Below are positions 22,420 to 34,680 of a stretch of DNA of 64,000 nt, in pieces (positions within the stretch are counted from its first letter, which is position 1; each line of letters starts with the position of its first letter). Origin of the DNA: Rapana venosa (Eukaryota; Mollusca; Gastropoda; Neogastropoda; Muricidae); assembly GCA_028751875.1 (NCBI GenBank), contig CM054141.1:45086212-45150211 (forward strand), written 5' to 3'. A model generated the notes under the pieces. The model was not told the origin of the DNA. It saw only the letters and a program-made list of their open reading frames with translations, and searched no databases. A program made the position numbers and the translations under genes.

Positions 22420-22740
22420 ATGATGTAGGCCAGTATTTTGTCAGTGGCGAGGAACGACGTGAAACTCCTTTTTTTCTAATCGTCGTTCTTGCTGCGATTG
22501 TTTATGATGTGTGGTAGTGTCTGTGATAGTTTACTTTTAACATGATTTAGTTGATTAATAAATTGTTCTCTTTGGATTGGAAGGGTCCTGGAGAGATGAG
22601 GAGTGACGGGGGGAAGGTTTACTGTTGCTATTTTATTCAGTGGAAGAGTGGCGTTTCTTGAAGCGTGGGAGCTTTTTGTGCTTTTGTCTTCAATAATGGG
22701 CGCTAGCTAATGAGGTATGGCACAGGTTGACTCGTTGTTT
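22420..22740. other. Unique sequence
   Basis: No recognised feature. A weak resemblance of 22485-22530 to the minus strand of 49760-49825 may extend duplication 2. Confidence 0.4.
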
Positions 22741-22744
22741 GTGT

Positions 22745-22898
22745 TTGTTTGGTTATTGTGTGTGTGGATGCATGCATGCGTGGCTGCTAGCATGCATTAA
22801 TAAATCTGTGTATTTTTGCGCACGCGCGCGCGCGCGTGTGTGTGTTTATGTTCGTGTTTTGTGTGCGTGAGTGTGTGTGTGGGGTGTGTGTGTGTGTG

Positions 22899-22970
<72 letters not shown>
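22745..22970 (+). repeat. TG microsatellite with CG core
   Basis: (CG)n at 22819-22836, TG to 22968. Confidence 0.95.
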
Positions 22971-22971
<1 letters not shown>

Positions 22972-23039
22972 CTACAAACCTTGGAAACTAATTCAACAAT
23001 AGGTTGATATGTATTTCAAACTGCGGATTATAATTTGTA

Positions 23040-23083
23040 TCACACACACGGGCATGCACAAACAAAGAAAACACACATACACA

Positions 23084-23133
<50 letters not shown>

Positions 23134-23330
23134 ACACACACATATACGCGCGCGCGCTCGCGCGCACGCACCCCCCCCCCCCCACACACACACACACATG
23201 GGCGTGCACAAACACTTACACACACAGGTGCGCGTGTACACACGCTCACGTGTACACAAGCACACACACACTCACATAAACAGACGTACGCGCTCACACA
23301 CGCATTTACGCACACACACACAACACACAC

Positions 23331-23398
<68 letters not shown>
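23040..23398. repeat. CA, poly-C and GA microsatellite cluster
   Basis: CA 23084-23142, CG and poly-C 23147-23183, degenerate CA to 23330, GA 23332-23397. Confidence 0.95.
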
Positions 23399-23760
<362 letters not shown>

Positions 23761-23796
23761 AAAAATGTAGCCAAAGATGTGACGCCCTGCTCATTA

Positions 23797-23885
23797 TAGT
23801 AATAATAATAATAATATATGGAATTTATTTAGCGCTGAATCTTGTAAAAAAACAAACAAATCGAAGCGCTTGCACTCAATCATTT
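23797..23885 (-). mobile_element. L2-like 3' tail
   Basis: Minus strand: AAGCGCTTCGATTTGTTTG, TTCAGCGCTAAATAAATTCC, then (ATT)n. A head or body is not recognisable upstream. Confidence 0.7.
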
Positions 23886-24350
23886 ACAGGCATGCAACTC
23901 TCCTCTCCTTGATTACATCCACATCTTGACTTATAACTTGCAGTTATAACAAATGACCCCCACCCTCCACCCCACTGCAAAAAGTGCTAGCTGACAGGTG
24001 TTGTCAATAAATTCATTGATCCCCGGGATGACACACAACTTTCGTTTCCAAACAGCATTGTCTACATCCATCACTTTATATGTTACAATGCGGGTGGGAT
24101 GGTACCGGGGGTGGACCAGGCTGATTGCCTGGTGATTTGAGCGTTGGGGTTTGCGATCTGTCAACGCAGATGACCGCTTTCTGCCGTTACTGAATAATTC
24201 CTGTCATGGAGGAATAGGACAACATAGAGGATTATGCTGGAACTGATCAAAAATGCCGCCTGATTTATGTTTTCCGGAAAACTATTGGATTTGCACAGCA
24301 CTTCACGCAGCGTGAGGAAGTGAAGTAACCATGATTTTTTCCCCTCTTTT
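23886..24350. other. Unique sequence
   Basis: No recognised feature. Confidence 0.45.
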
Positions 24351-24354
24351 TTTG

Positions 24355-24564
24355 CTACCAATCTTCTTCTTCGCGCGCGCGGTGCGTGCATGTGTGTGTG
24401 CGTGTGTTGGTGTCTGTGCGCTTGTGAGTGTATGTGTGTGTGCGTGTGTGTCTGTGTCTGTCTGTGTCTGTCTTCTTCTTCTTCTTCGCGCGCGCGGTGT
24501 GTGCGTGCGTGCGTGCGTGCGTGCGTGTGTGTGTGTGTGTACGTTGGTGTCTGTGCGCTTGTGG

Positions 24565-24601
<37 letters not shown>

Positions 24602-24800
24602 CGTGTGTTTGTGTGTGTGTGTGTCTGTGACTGTCTTCTTCTTCTTCTTCTTCGCGCGCGTGCGAGCGTGTGTGTGTGTGTGTGTGTGTACGTTGGAGTC
24701 TGTGCGCGCGTTAGTGTCTGTGCGCTCGTGGGTGTATGTGTGTGTGCGTGTGTGTCTGTGCACACGTGTGTGTATGTGTGTGTGTGTGTGTGTGTGTGCA
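24355..24800 (+). repeat. Three higher-order units of TTC + CG + TG repeats
   Basis: Each unit starts with (CTT)n, then CGCGCGCG, TG/TGCG repeat, 'TTGG.GTCTGTGCGC', 'GTG.GTGTATGTG', and ends with 'GTCTGTG.CTGT'. Starts are near 24362, 24471 and 24636, so the unit is about 110-165 bp with variable TG length. Confidence 0.8.
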
Positions 24801-25030
24801 GTTCGTGATAACACAAAATCATTTTCGATTCCACGTCGTGCGCAATCGCACACTACATCTTCCTAATTCAGTCTTCGGGTACCACAGAAATAGCTGCATA
24901 TGGCTATGTTGAACTTCCCTTCTGGTACTCACAATCTTGCGTGGGAGGTTGCCCATTTCCATCAGTCTGCTGTTGTTTGGTTGTTTTTCTTAACTGGAGG
25001 GGACAAGTGAAGTGGGAGGTAGGGGGTGAC

Positions 25031-25076
<46 letters not shown>

Positions 25077-25170
25077 GGGGGAGGATGGGGGCATCTTGAC
25101 ACAACAATGTTAGGATGTTTCTTTCACTACCCCCTCCCCAGATCAACCGGGGGGTGGGGGGTGGGAGGGG
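24801..25170. other. Unique sequence with TG microsatellite
   Basis: TG run at 25033-25075; G-rich stretch 25149-25175. Nothing else. Confidence 0.6.
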
Positions 25171-25512
25171 GGGGGACGGGATGGCCTAGTGGTTAGAACA
25201 TTGCGCTCGCAATCTGACGACCTGGGTTCGATTCCCGTTCAAGGGGATATTTTCCTCTGGAGTTAACATTAGTACAGACTCCACTCTCCCCTAAAATCCT
25301 TCGGATGAGACTATAAACCGAGGCCCCGTGTGCGAACGCACGTAGAACATCTTGCGCACACGTTAAATCCTGTTCCGCTTTCGTAATAGTAGGCCATTGT
25401 GTGCCGGTGGAAACAGATGACACAATTTACATATCTGCATACACACGGGGACTGGATGTAAAAAAGCACGTAAGTGCTTGTTCCATTATCTTCGATATAA
25501 AAGAATTTTTTT
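25171..25512 (+). mobile_element. SINE family A, full length
   Basis: Best complete copy with 59406. The tRNA-like head reads GGGATGGCCTAGTGGTTAGA (A box) and CTGGGTTCGATTCCCG (B box at 25222). Then the linker with GGAGTTAACATTAG, the body starting CCTTCGGATGAGACTATAAA (25298), GTAGGCCATTGTGTGCCGGT (25388) and the tail GGGGACTGGATGTAAAAAAG to TTATCTTCGATATAAAAGAA (25485). It should be transcribed by RNA polymerase III if intact. The body resembles deeply conserved SINE domains of invertebrates; I cannot assign the named domain. Confidence 0.9.
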
Positions 25513-25559
25513 TTAATAAAAAAATCCCCTGTTCCTCACATCCCCCATTCATCTCCAAA

Positions 25560-25850
25560 TTCGCTATTTGTTTCTTCCCTCATTTTTTAAATTTGAACTA
25601 ACATGAAAATGGCAACACTATTAGGAGCAGAGAACAGAAACGCAAGTAAGGGGAAAAACAACTTGACAATGGCAATACCAGGGGACTTTTCAAAGAGATA
25701 GGTTTGAAAAAAAGTCGTTAAAATATGTAAGGACGGACTGCTATAAAGTAATGATGGCAGAGAGTTCCAGACATGAGTGTACTGAAAACAAAAAGACCGC
25801 CGACACGTTGATTTCAAATTGTAACTGGGAAGTTCAAAAGTTTTCATTTT
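25560..25850 (-). mobile_element. 3' end of an L2/CR1-like LINE (C-terminal fragment)
   Basis: The minus-strand frame 25587-25847 carries RRSFCFQ, then HVWNSLP and LTTFFQTYLFE. This matches the usual C-terminal pattern of CR1/L2/jockey-type polymerases (R-S-F-x-Y-x-A-x-x-x-W-N-S-L-P, later F-K-x-x-L-K-x-x-L-F). The reverse transcriptase core is absent, so it is a 5'-truncated dead copy. The family A SINE ends just before it. Confidence 0.55.
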
Positions 25851-26319
25851 AGAGCATATTACATATAGGGATTACTTAATCTGATATATTTAAATGCAGA
25901 AGATGATTATCTGGCGTTATGATTTTTCTCAACAGGTATATTTTTCCCGTTCATTGTCATCTTCAATAAAAACAAAAAGAAGAAATACTGAAGTCTCAAA
26001 TTTCTATACTATAAACTATTTGCCGCACATTCTTTTATCTATCCCCCCCCCTTACACACACACATTTTGTCGTTTTATACTGTTCTGCAACGTTCCTCAT
26101 TTTAAAAAAAAATTATGGGGTAAAACATCAGAAAAGCCTGCAGACATTAGAAGCTGCACTGGTTTTCCCCAATCTTGTATACTTATTCAATAAATCAATT
26201 GATCAATAAAAACTCGTCAAAGTAACAAACGAGCTTTGACTCATGCCAAGAGCTTTGTCAGATATTGATGTAAGTAACGTGCTTAGGTTTACATTAAAAG
26301 TTTGTTATGCTTTAAACGA
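25851..26319. other. Unique sequence
   Basis: Nothing recognised apart from a short poly-C (26044-26051). Confidence 0.45.
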
Positions 26320-26590
26320 TGTTGTTGAGATTGTCTTCAGCCACGACCAGCTCTTAGCATGACAGTGCTGCACTTTCCTTTAAAACATAAAAGCAAACCC
26401 TTCTGAAGTCGGAGAGTGGCCGCTGAAATAGCGAAGTACTTGAAAACGGTCATGCACGCGAACTTCTCAGCAAGTGTGTACTTGGATCTCACAGTGCTTC
26501 CCTGGTATGATAACTGAGACAAGGTGCATATTCTGGGTGACACCCTGGGAGTTAAGCTGGGGAACGTGCAGCAACAACAACAAAGGATCT
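26320..26590 (+). repeat. Family E repeat, copy 2
   Basis: Aligned in direct orientation with 19590-19835; landmark TTGTCTTCAGCCACGACCAG at 26332. It ends in CAACAACAACAA like the copy at 55250. Confidence 0.55.
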
Positions 26591-26990
26591 TTTTCCCCCC
26601 GTGTGGGTTTGCATGGCCTCCTCCTTAACCGTTGCAATAATCGCCTCTACACAGGCCCGTAGCGCACCTAACAGAAAGTGAACGACGGTTTAGTATGGCA
26701 GCCTTTCTGCCTCAGACCATGCGGATAATAAGGGACTGGTCCTGGCGTTTCATTCATTTTCTATTCATCTTCAAGCATTCACGGCATGCCCCATGGTAAC
26801 CTGGGCCTTCAAAGGTGTGACGCACAAACAGGTATTTGCATAACGATTATCGATAACAGCCCTGATTTATTGAACGCAGAGGGAATTTCTCTTAAAGGCA
26901 GTGTCGAGTGCTGAGATTCTGTTTTTCCCCCCATTTATGGCCTCTAAGCCCAAGACTTCAGTTTTCGTGTTCAGATACAACTGATGGTAT
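26591..26990. other. Unique sequence
   Basis: No recognised feature. Confidence 0.45.
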
Positions 26991-26992
26991 TG

Positions 26993-27030
26993 TTCTCTCT
27001 CTCTCTCTCCCTCTCTCTCTCTTTTCTCTC

Positions 27031-27109
<79 letters not shown>
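26993..27109 (+). repeat. Interrupted CT microsatellite
   Basis: CT run with regular CC interruptions every 15-20 bases. Confidence 0.95.
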
Positions 27110-27520
27110 GTTCTCTGAGTCAGCTTTTTCTGGCACAAAGAAACGGCTTTTCTGAGTAATAATAGTACAAATTATTTTACGAAAATCACGGAATGTTACT
27201 CACACGCTTACATGCATACTCACTAGCAGGTTGTATTCTTTCCTCGTCGTTAGGTATGCATCAGACAAAAAAAATCACCAGTGATATTACAAACAACCCA
27301 GACAGACGAATTTTTATCATGACCGCTCATTGTTGCATTACCCTAAAATATGGGCGAAAGACACTGGGCATTCTAGTACTTTGTTCTAAGTATACTTTTC
27401 CCATCTAAGTAAATGTTCACAAAAATTACTTATTTCAAAGATTACATCCACAACCAGATAATAGGAAGACCTATGCCAATATCTGCATGCGAGGGTCAAG
27501 CTGCTAGAGGTTTATTGTTT
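27110..27520. other. Unique sequence
   Basis: No recognised feature. Confidence 0.45.
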
Positions 27521-27521
27521 C

Positions 27522-28738
27522 ATCATCATCATCATCAGACCCGTGACCTTGGCGGTCGTGGGGGAGACATGAAAGACGATGCCGTGGTAAGCCTCCTCCA
27601 TCCATCTCGGTCCTCGGCTCTGCGCAGTAGTGCCGAGTCATTCATCCTGGTCCATTCTCTGATGTTGTCCATCAATGACTTGTTCTGTCTTCCCCTCTTT
27701 CTGCCACCTTCGAGTGTTCCCTGCAGTACTGTTTTTGGCAGAGTGTTGTGGCGGGTGACGTGGCCGAACCATGTCAGCTTTTTCTTCTTGACGATGGTGA
27801 GAAGGGTTCCTGTGGACCTGCCAGCCGTGTTATTTGACTCTTGACAAATTCGTTGGTCTTTCGTTCTCTCCAGGATATGCCCAGTAGTTTTCTATGCATT
27901 TTGTTTCAAATGACTGGATTCGCTTTGCTGTTTCAGCAGTCAATGTCCAGGTTTCGCTTCGTACAGCAGGATAGTCTGAATTAGGGCTTTGTAGAGCTTT
28001 AGTTTGATTGGGAAACTGATCTCTTTACTTTTCCATATGGGGTGAGTTTTGTCATGGAAGAAAGTTGCCATGGCTATTCTGACTTTGATTTCTGTCGTCG
28101 ATCGCCCGTCCTTTGTGAGTGAAGCGCCAAGGTATTTAAAAGCGTCTACCTCCTCCATTGTTGGCCGTTATGTAAATTTTAGCAGTGGCGTTGCTCGTGC
28201 TTTCACAAGTACTTTACTTTTCTCGAGCTCACCTCCATCCCATATGCTTCAGCTCTGTTCTCAAGTCTGGTCGTAAGATCTTGCAGCTCTGTGTTACTTC
28301 CGCCCATGAGGTCAATGTCATCGGCAAACCGCAAGTTGTTGAGGGGTCTGCCGCCAATGGAGATGGTAGAGTGGAAGTCATGGAGGGTCTCTCTCATAAT
28401 GTTTTCCAAGAACAGATTAAACAGGACTGGAGATAACAGGCATCCTTGTCTGACTCCAACTGTGGTTTTGAAGTAGTCTCCGACCTGATTGTTCAGAAGG
28501 ACTGCACTGCTTGCGGTGTTGTATAGTGCTTGAATGGTTTGCACTAGTCCTTCTTCAATGCCAAACATTCTGAGGACCTGCCACAGGCCTTCGTGCCATA
28601 CTCTGTCGAAAGCCTTCTTGAAGTCGATGAAGTTGTGGAACAGGTCTCTCTGATGTTGAAGATGTTTTTCCATCAGGATGTGGCAGTTAAAAATCTGTTC
28701 GATTGTGCTCCTGCCTGCCCTGAACCCCCTGCAGGAAA
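27522..28738 (-). mobile_element. LINE reverse transcriptase fragment, broken (LINE-2)
   Basis: On the minus strand it starts at a CRGFRAGRSTIEQ-like motif (28735), continues with DFKKAFDRVWH (about 28620), TVGVRQGCLLSP (about 28450) and the catalytic FADD box in NLRFADDIDLMGG (about 28330), and then shifts frame near 28220. The next part (28158-27940) reads FKYLGASL in a frame with a stop just upstream. The 3' end is a GAT-repeat tail at 27522-27537. It lacks the endonuclease and the N-terminal half of the polymerase. Same general type as 35.7 and 57.6 kb but clearly a different subfamily. Dead copy. Confidence 0.85.
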
Positions 28739-28754
28739 ACTATTATAAAAGATA

Positions 28755-28787
28755 AATCTCTCTCTCTCTCTGTATGTATATATATGC

Positions 28788-28839
<52 letters not shown>

Positions 28840-28938
28840 TATCTATCTCTCTATCTATCTATCTATCTATCTATCTGTGTGTGTGCGTGTGTACGTGTGT
28901 GTGTGTATGTGTGTGTGTGTGTGTGTGTGCGTGTGTAT

Positions 28939-28980
<42 letters not shown>

Positions 28981-28990
28981 GTGTGTGTGT
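28755..28990. repeat. CT, TA, TATC and TG compound microsatellite
   Basis: CT 28757-28770, TA 28788-28834 with one TAT slip, (TATC)n 28841-28876, TG 28877-28990. It abuts the truncated 5' end of LINE-2. Confidence 0.95.
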
Positions 28991-29074
28991 GGTGTGTGAT
29001 TACGATAGGATATATAGCGTTAAAGTCAGTAGGCAGGTAAATGTTTTAAACCGTTATCAGCTAGATAGTCACAG

Positions 29075-29243
29075 AGATTGGTTTTTTTTATATCGAGAAT
29101 AATGGAATTGGCACTTATGTGATTTTTAAAATCCAGTCCCCGTGTGTATGCGGTTTTGTCAATTCTGTCATCTGTTCCCACCGGCACACAATGACCTACT
29201 CTTACAAAAAGCCAAACAGGATTTAACGTGTGCGCAAGATTCA
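29075..29243 (-). mobile_element. SINE family A, 3' part
   Basis: Minus-strand tail and body; ends at CTTGCGCACACG (29240). Body beyond this and head missing. Confidence 0.8.
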
Positions 29244-29328
29244 AACCAGAAAACCTTTTAAAACGACGTAAGAATCAATACCGAATGCTCTATAACTTTA
29301 TTACAACACGGCCTTTCTAATGTTTTGG

Positions 29329-29330
<2 letters not shown>

Positions 29331-29407
<77 letters not shown>

Positions 29408-29440
29408 TTCTGTGTCTGTGGTGTGTATCTGTGAGTGTGT
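29331..29440 (+). repeat. TG microsatellite
   Basis: Clean TG run with a TTG slip at 29371. Confidence 0.95.
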
Positions 29441-29504
29441 GAAAATGATGTATAAACTCCAACAGACAGTAGAGTCCTTGTCGCTACAAATACCGCGCTT
29501 TAAG

Positions 29505-29780
29505 GCCCCATGAGGGCACTGACCAGAACAGGTCTTGCACAGCTGATGGGTTACATCAGCGGTGTCCATTGTTCTTGTGCAGATCTACTATACGCAGAAT
29601 ACAACATATCAAATCCCTGCTAATGACACGAAGTAACGATGAAAAGTTAACGTCATCATGGGATACCAGACCATTATCACGTCCCTCCATCAACACTCTT
29701 AGGAATCTCCAGGTTTCAAAACCTATGATGTGATCTCACCTGCACCACAGGCTAATGAATGGCTGAAAAAGCGATTGTGG
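29505..29780 (-). repeat. Family D fragment, divergent
   Basis: It aligns with 54290-54560: TACGCAGAATACAACATATC against TACGCAGGACACCACCTACT, and later CACGTCCCTCCATCAAC against CAACGTCCCTCCAACGAC. About 65% alike; orientation as copies 1, 2 and 5. Confidence 0.5.
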
Positions 29781-29860
29781 GGTCAGAAGGAAACTATAGC
29801 AAGCTTCAGGCCCACACAGATTCATAGATATTTTATCCTGATAGTGCTTAGTAGGCCTGC

Positions 29861-29861
<1 letters not shown>

Positions 29862-29936
<75 letters not shown>

Positions 29937-30035
29937 TGTTGTGTGTTGTTGCTGTTGTTGTTGTTGTTGTTGTTGGTCTTCAATTTTACGTATGTTCACT
30001 TCTAGTGATATTAGAGGAAAAGAAAAAAACCAACC

Positions 30036-30095
<60 letters not shown>

Positions 30096-30123
30096 CGTGC
30101 ATGTGTGCGAGCGTGTATGTGAG

Positions 30124-30154
<31 letters not shown>

Positions 30155-30160
30155 TGTGCG
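29862..30160. repeat. Family F element (minus strand) between two TG tracts
   Basis: TG 29862-29934, (TTG)n 29946-29974, then a motif TTCACTTCTAGTGATATTAG (29996) that is the antisense of the 61.7 and 62.05 kb copies, then TG 30037-30093 and further TG to 30160. The order hairpin, CAA run, CA run is the same in all three copies. Confidence 0.7.
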
Positions 30161-31870
30161 TGGCGTCTGTGTGCGCTCCTGTACGCTCGTGGGCATGCAG
30201 ATGTATCTGCTCATGCATGCGTGTGCGCCTTTACGTATTTTCTCTCCAGCACCGAAAGACTAAAACAGGAGATGCTTAGTTGCACGCATGGCTTGGGATG
30301 TGCATGCAAAAAGATGACTGATGGCGAGTTGGGAACCTGAAAGGAGGATGGATTAGGAAACAAAATGGTCTGGGAGAAAGAAGCTCATTCATCATCACTG
30401 GCAGGGCTAAACTGAAGCTATTGTGGAAAAAGGGAGAAAAACACAAAAAAAAGAAATTCCTTATGCAAGTTTTGTTTTGTGCTCACCGAGAGACACCCTT
30501 GTGCAATGCCGTGATGTTAAGGAGAAACTGCCTCCTTTGATTTGAGTCCATGGAGGAAAAAACAATTATGTTTTTTGTTTTTGTGTTTTGCTTGACGTCT
30601 GTTCACTCTTAGTGAATTTGATAGTATTATATGTATCAAAGAGAGATATTTGGCTCTCAAAATCGATGGTGAGATTTTAGGTAGACGCATTCCGACTTTT
30701 GGAATGGGATCCATTGTTTGATTTTAGATGAATTGTAATTGTGTCAGGTTAGTTGTTGGTGAAAATGTTGTTGTTGTTGTTCCAAGCAGGCCAAGACTTG
30801 ACCTGAATAACCATTGTTAAACAGACTAAAACAATCATTTTCTTTTTTTTGATATTTCAAGTGTTAGTTTTTGTTGTTTATTTGTGTTTTGGCTTTTTTG
30901 TTGTGCTTGTTTGTAAAAAGAATGAAATAACACGATCAGTGATTTGTTTATTTATTATGGAACAGTGTAAACATTTTGAGGAATTAGCACACATTTCTAG
31001 AAATTTCAGCACAATGCAATTCTGTGCCCAGAATATTTGAATTGTTCTATGTCTTTAACTGGTTAATCTCAACTGTTTTAGTTGTTTTGATTGGTGGCGG
31101 TATGTCAGAGGTTTGGAATTTTTGCGATATTACTTTTTATGTGATTGGTTATAGGGTGTTCCATGATCGTAGAAGTCCTGATGTAACAGAACTAATATTA
31201 CTTTTTATGTGATTGGCTATTGTGTCCTATGACTTGAAAACTCGCGATTTAAAAATAAATAGTAAACAGGGAAACACTGGAAGAGATATGAAGTACTCAT
31301 TCAGTTTTGTTATACATTTAAATTTTACTCAAAAAGGATCAGTTTCATCTGACCAGAAAGTCTACGTAGTGTCTCCATGTTCTGCTTCTCATGAATCTTT
31401 ATGATATTTGCGGAAAAAACCCCTTAGGTTATTTTACTGTCTCCACTGTTTTGGTAAATGTCATGACATATATATATAAACGTACAACAGGTTATGCATA
31501 TTACCTGGTAAAAATTGATTATGTGCTCCAGGAGCATTGACAGCTTAAGTTTTATGCTGTGATCATGATCACTGAAATGAAGTTTGTCTCTAATTTTCAA
31601 TAGTATGCTAGGTGTTTCTGGCTTCATAAGAAAACAAAACAGTGGTTACATTGCAGATAGATCTTGGTAAAACAGGTTCTTCCCTTCCTATGCGCTTACC
31701 ATGTGTGCAGAGTTTGAATGATAGAAATGCAGTTGATGACTCTGTCCAAGGTTGGAACCCGTGAAAAATTCTGTTGGCTTTTTGTAGCGGACATTGCTTC
31801 TGATAAAGTTCTTGTGCTAATAATTACCATGGGCGGGTGTGCGCCGTGCGCGCAGTCACCCTCTCTCTCT
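30160..31870 (-). other. Innermost right arm, otherwise featureless
   Basis: No gene or repeat other than the homology to 14550-15590. A TTCACTCTTAGTGAA hairpin at 30601-30615 resembles the family F hairpin. Confidence 0.55.
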
Positions 31871-32003
31871 CCTCAGACACACACACACACACACACACAA
31901 ACAGCGCGCGCGCGCGCGCGGTACAGACACAGACACACGTACACAAACACGCACATGCACAGAGATATAAGAACACAAGTGCATTAAGGGCACTCACATG
32001 TAG

Positions 32004-32093
<90 letters not shown>

Positions 32094-32160
32094 TCACTCA
32101 TCACTCACTCACTCCACTCACTTCACTCACTCACACTCACTCACTCACTCACACACACAC

Positions 32161-32198
<38 letters not shown>

Positions 32199-32200
32199 TG
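31870..32200 (+). repeat. CA, CG and CACT microsatellite cluster
   Basis: CA 31877-31899, CG 31904-31920, CA 32006-32089, CACT repeats 32089-32153, CA 32152-32196. Confidence 0.95.
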
Positions 32201-34207
32201 AATCAAAAGTTGTGGTGTCAATTTCTTTAATGAAGATAGCCGGAAATTATCTCGTTTTGAATCCATAGAATGGATAGTGGATTTCGTTTGAGCTTTGTTT
32301 TCACGAGAAGAGATCAAGCCATGTTGCCATAGTCGACATAGGCAACTTGTGGTCGTGGTCAGAGTTAAATCTCACGTTTTAACATCATTTTATCCAGCTT
32401 TTAATTTTTTTTTCAAAGAACATCAAACGTTTTAAAAACGCTACAGACGACTAATGCCTGTGCATATATTTGGCCAGTTCAAAGGTTTATTCTCAGCCTC
32501 AGTACACGAAGAGGATTAAAAACAAAGCAAGCGCAACTGTATCAAAGTCGTGAAAACAAAAGACAAACAGCAAGAGACAAAATGGATCGTTATGAACTAA
32601 AAACACAAAAAATGAATGAAGCTACCTAAAGCAGAGAGAATTGCAGAACATGTCAGAATAGTTGAACAGGTCTACAGCAAAGGTAGAAGTGTGGGTCGCA
32701 GGCCTTGCTAGGTTCCTTTACTGACATAACACCTGACCGACTGTTAACTATACACTTCACTACGACGAAGATGAAAATGTGATGAAATACAGCGAACCTC
32801 ACCTCCACATGCATGCAGTGTTCTTCTATCTGACAAACGAGTTAATAATTTATGGTGGTGGAAAAACCCACAGCGCTCACAGTTAATTACGTCACTCTAA
32901 TAGAAACACTCCCATAAACTGAGAAGTTAGCTATACAACTGAATGTGGGTGTGTGGTAAGCGGCAAACAAATGGTTAGAGGACTTGCACAAAATCAAGAA
33001 AAGACCTCCCTCCCCCCCGCCCCCCATCCTCCATCCTTGTCTCTCCTCCTTTCGTACCCTCTCCCCATTTTCCCGGTGACCACCAGTTATTTGATGGAAT
33101 ACTTACTATTTAATATCACTTGAGTCAAATGGGGTGTTTTGTTTCAGTAGCAAATAAGCTTAGTACTACCGTGAAATGTTGGATATCATCATTTTCTTTT
33201 AGTTATGTCCTCTTTCTTTTGCGTTTTTTATTTTGCCATAGAACTTCTTTTTGCGTTTTTCGTTGAATTTTTTCAAGTGGCATTTTTTTGTCTAAAGTGT
33301 GGCTTATGTTGACTGTGATTTCATATGGTAATGTTGTAGTCGGATATTTTCCATTGTTCATGAGTTATGAAGCTATTTGACACACTGCTGTAAATATCTT
33401 TATAGAGTCTTATTTAAAGTAGTCAAAAATAAATCCTTTAATTTTGACTTCAGGGTCAGCAAGTTTTTCTCTGTGAAAAAGCACAGGGTAATGCTTAAGT
33501 ATTCTTTAGGCTCTGCCGGTACTGACACTATTAGGCTTCTTTGGTACTGGCAGTGGTAGTGCAGCGGAGATCAACACAGAAGTCACTGTATGAGGTTGGG
33601 CATAGAAGACCCCAAAATACATTTCAGACAATTTTCCCCAATGGAGTATGATTTCAGATGTTAAAAATTGTCATCCCATGCACGACAGTCTCCCTTTGAA
33701 CCCGACGGGAGGCTGCAATCTTCCCTTTGTAGCATCTGGTGTAGGCTGGATTAGTAGGCTCAGGCGCTTGCTATGTAAGTCGCAATCTGGAACGCTTTTT
33801 TTCTAAATGCTCCACTCACAAAGTAATTGGCATTAATTCTTTGGTCTCACTTTTCGATGAATGATTATTAAACAAGAAAAAGAAGTAATGGTGGTTTTTT
33901 TACTTGTCTTTTTGCACAGTTAATTTTGATACTGGTGGAAGTGGCACGCATGTTCAACGCTGGCAGTAATGACACACTGCTTGAATATTGACAGGATCAG
34001 CACACAGCTCATTGACAAGACTGACATTGACATGCCATTGAAGCTCTGATAAAACCTTAGGTGCGTAGACGGCATTTTCAGTTTTGGCAACATGTTGACT
34101 TTGATATCACTTTTGGTATTGATGTCTTGCATACTTGGTCTTACACGGATGGGCTTAATGCACTGGCAGGTCTGTATATTGATTTGGCCTGCTAGATTGT
34201 TATTCAA

Positions 34208-34276
34208 TTCGTACGATTTCTGCTGCTGCTACTGTTGTTGCTGTTGTTGTTGTTGTTGTTGTTGCTGTTGTTGTTG

Positions 34277-34348
<72 letters not shown>
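34208..34348 (+). repeat. CTG/TTG trinucleotide repeat
   Basis: About 45 triplets, TTG-rich at 34223-34277 then about 24 CTG units at 34278-34348. Counterpart of the 16-unit CAG tract at 12303. Confidence 0.95.
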
Positions 34349-34624
34349 ACTTACAGATGGGGAAACTATGGAACACAGCGAAAAATACCATGAGGAATAA
34401 ATCAGAGAGGAGCAAATACAGATCGCACCATGGGTGGCAATGTCTGCCGGGGGTGCAGACTTTCTACCGGAAATTACGATTGAATATTCTGGGCACCCTG
34501 CATGGCTGATCGAAGTTAGCCTATGGCTACCATACTGCCTGGGGCAATGGTGTTTTGAAAGGAGATTTTTCCCTCCGTTATTCTGCCTTTTTTCTCTTTT
34601 CTCTTACCACCCTTAAGTTCTTTT

Positions 34625-34680
34625 AGTTTTGAATCTGTCTGTTTGTCTATCTGCATGTCTGTCTGTCTGTCTATCTCACC
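34625..34680 (+). repeat. GTCT/TCTG tetranucleotide run
   Basis: Short CTGT/CTAT repeat; the left arm has the matching AGAC-type repeat at 11900-11990. Confidence 0.7.

Noticed and set aside
22042..22517. Long Cys/Val- or His/Thr-rich frames over CA/TG tracts (also near 7.0, 15.5, 24.4, 49.1 and 61.3 kb)
   Set aside because: They are microsatellite translations without composition or motifs outside the repeat.
25185..25240. True tRNA genes at the A/B box sites (also 8310-8390, 10410-10480, 14110, 54885-54943, 59415-59475)
   Set aside because: Each is followed by a SINE or repeat body shared with other copies; no complete cloverleaf with a proper acceptor stem and anticodon context was seen.
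34092..34400. Polyalanine/polycysteine/polyleucine frame at the CTG repeat
   Set aside because: All frames of a CTG run are open; no conserved sequence on either side in the partner arm.
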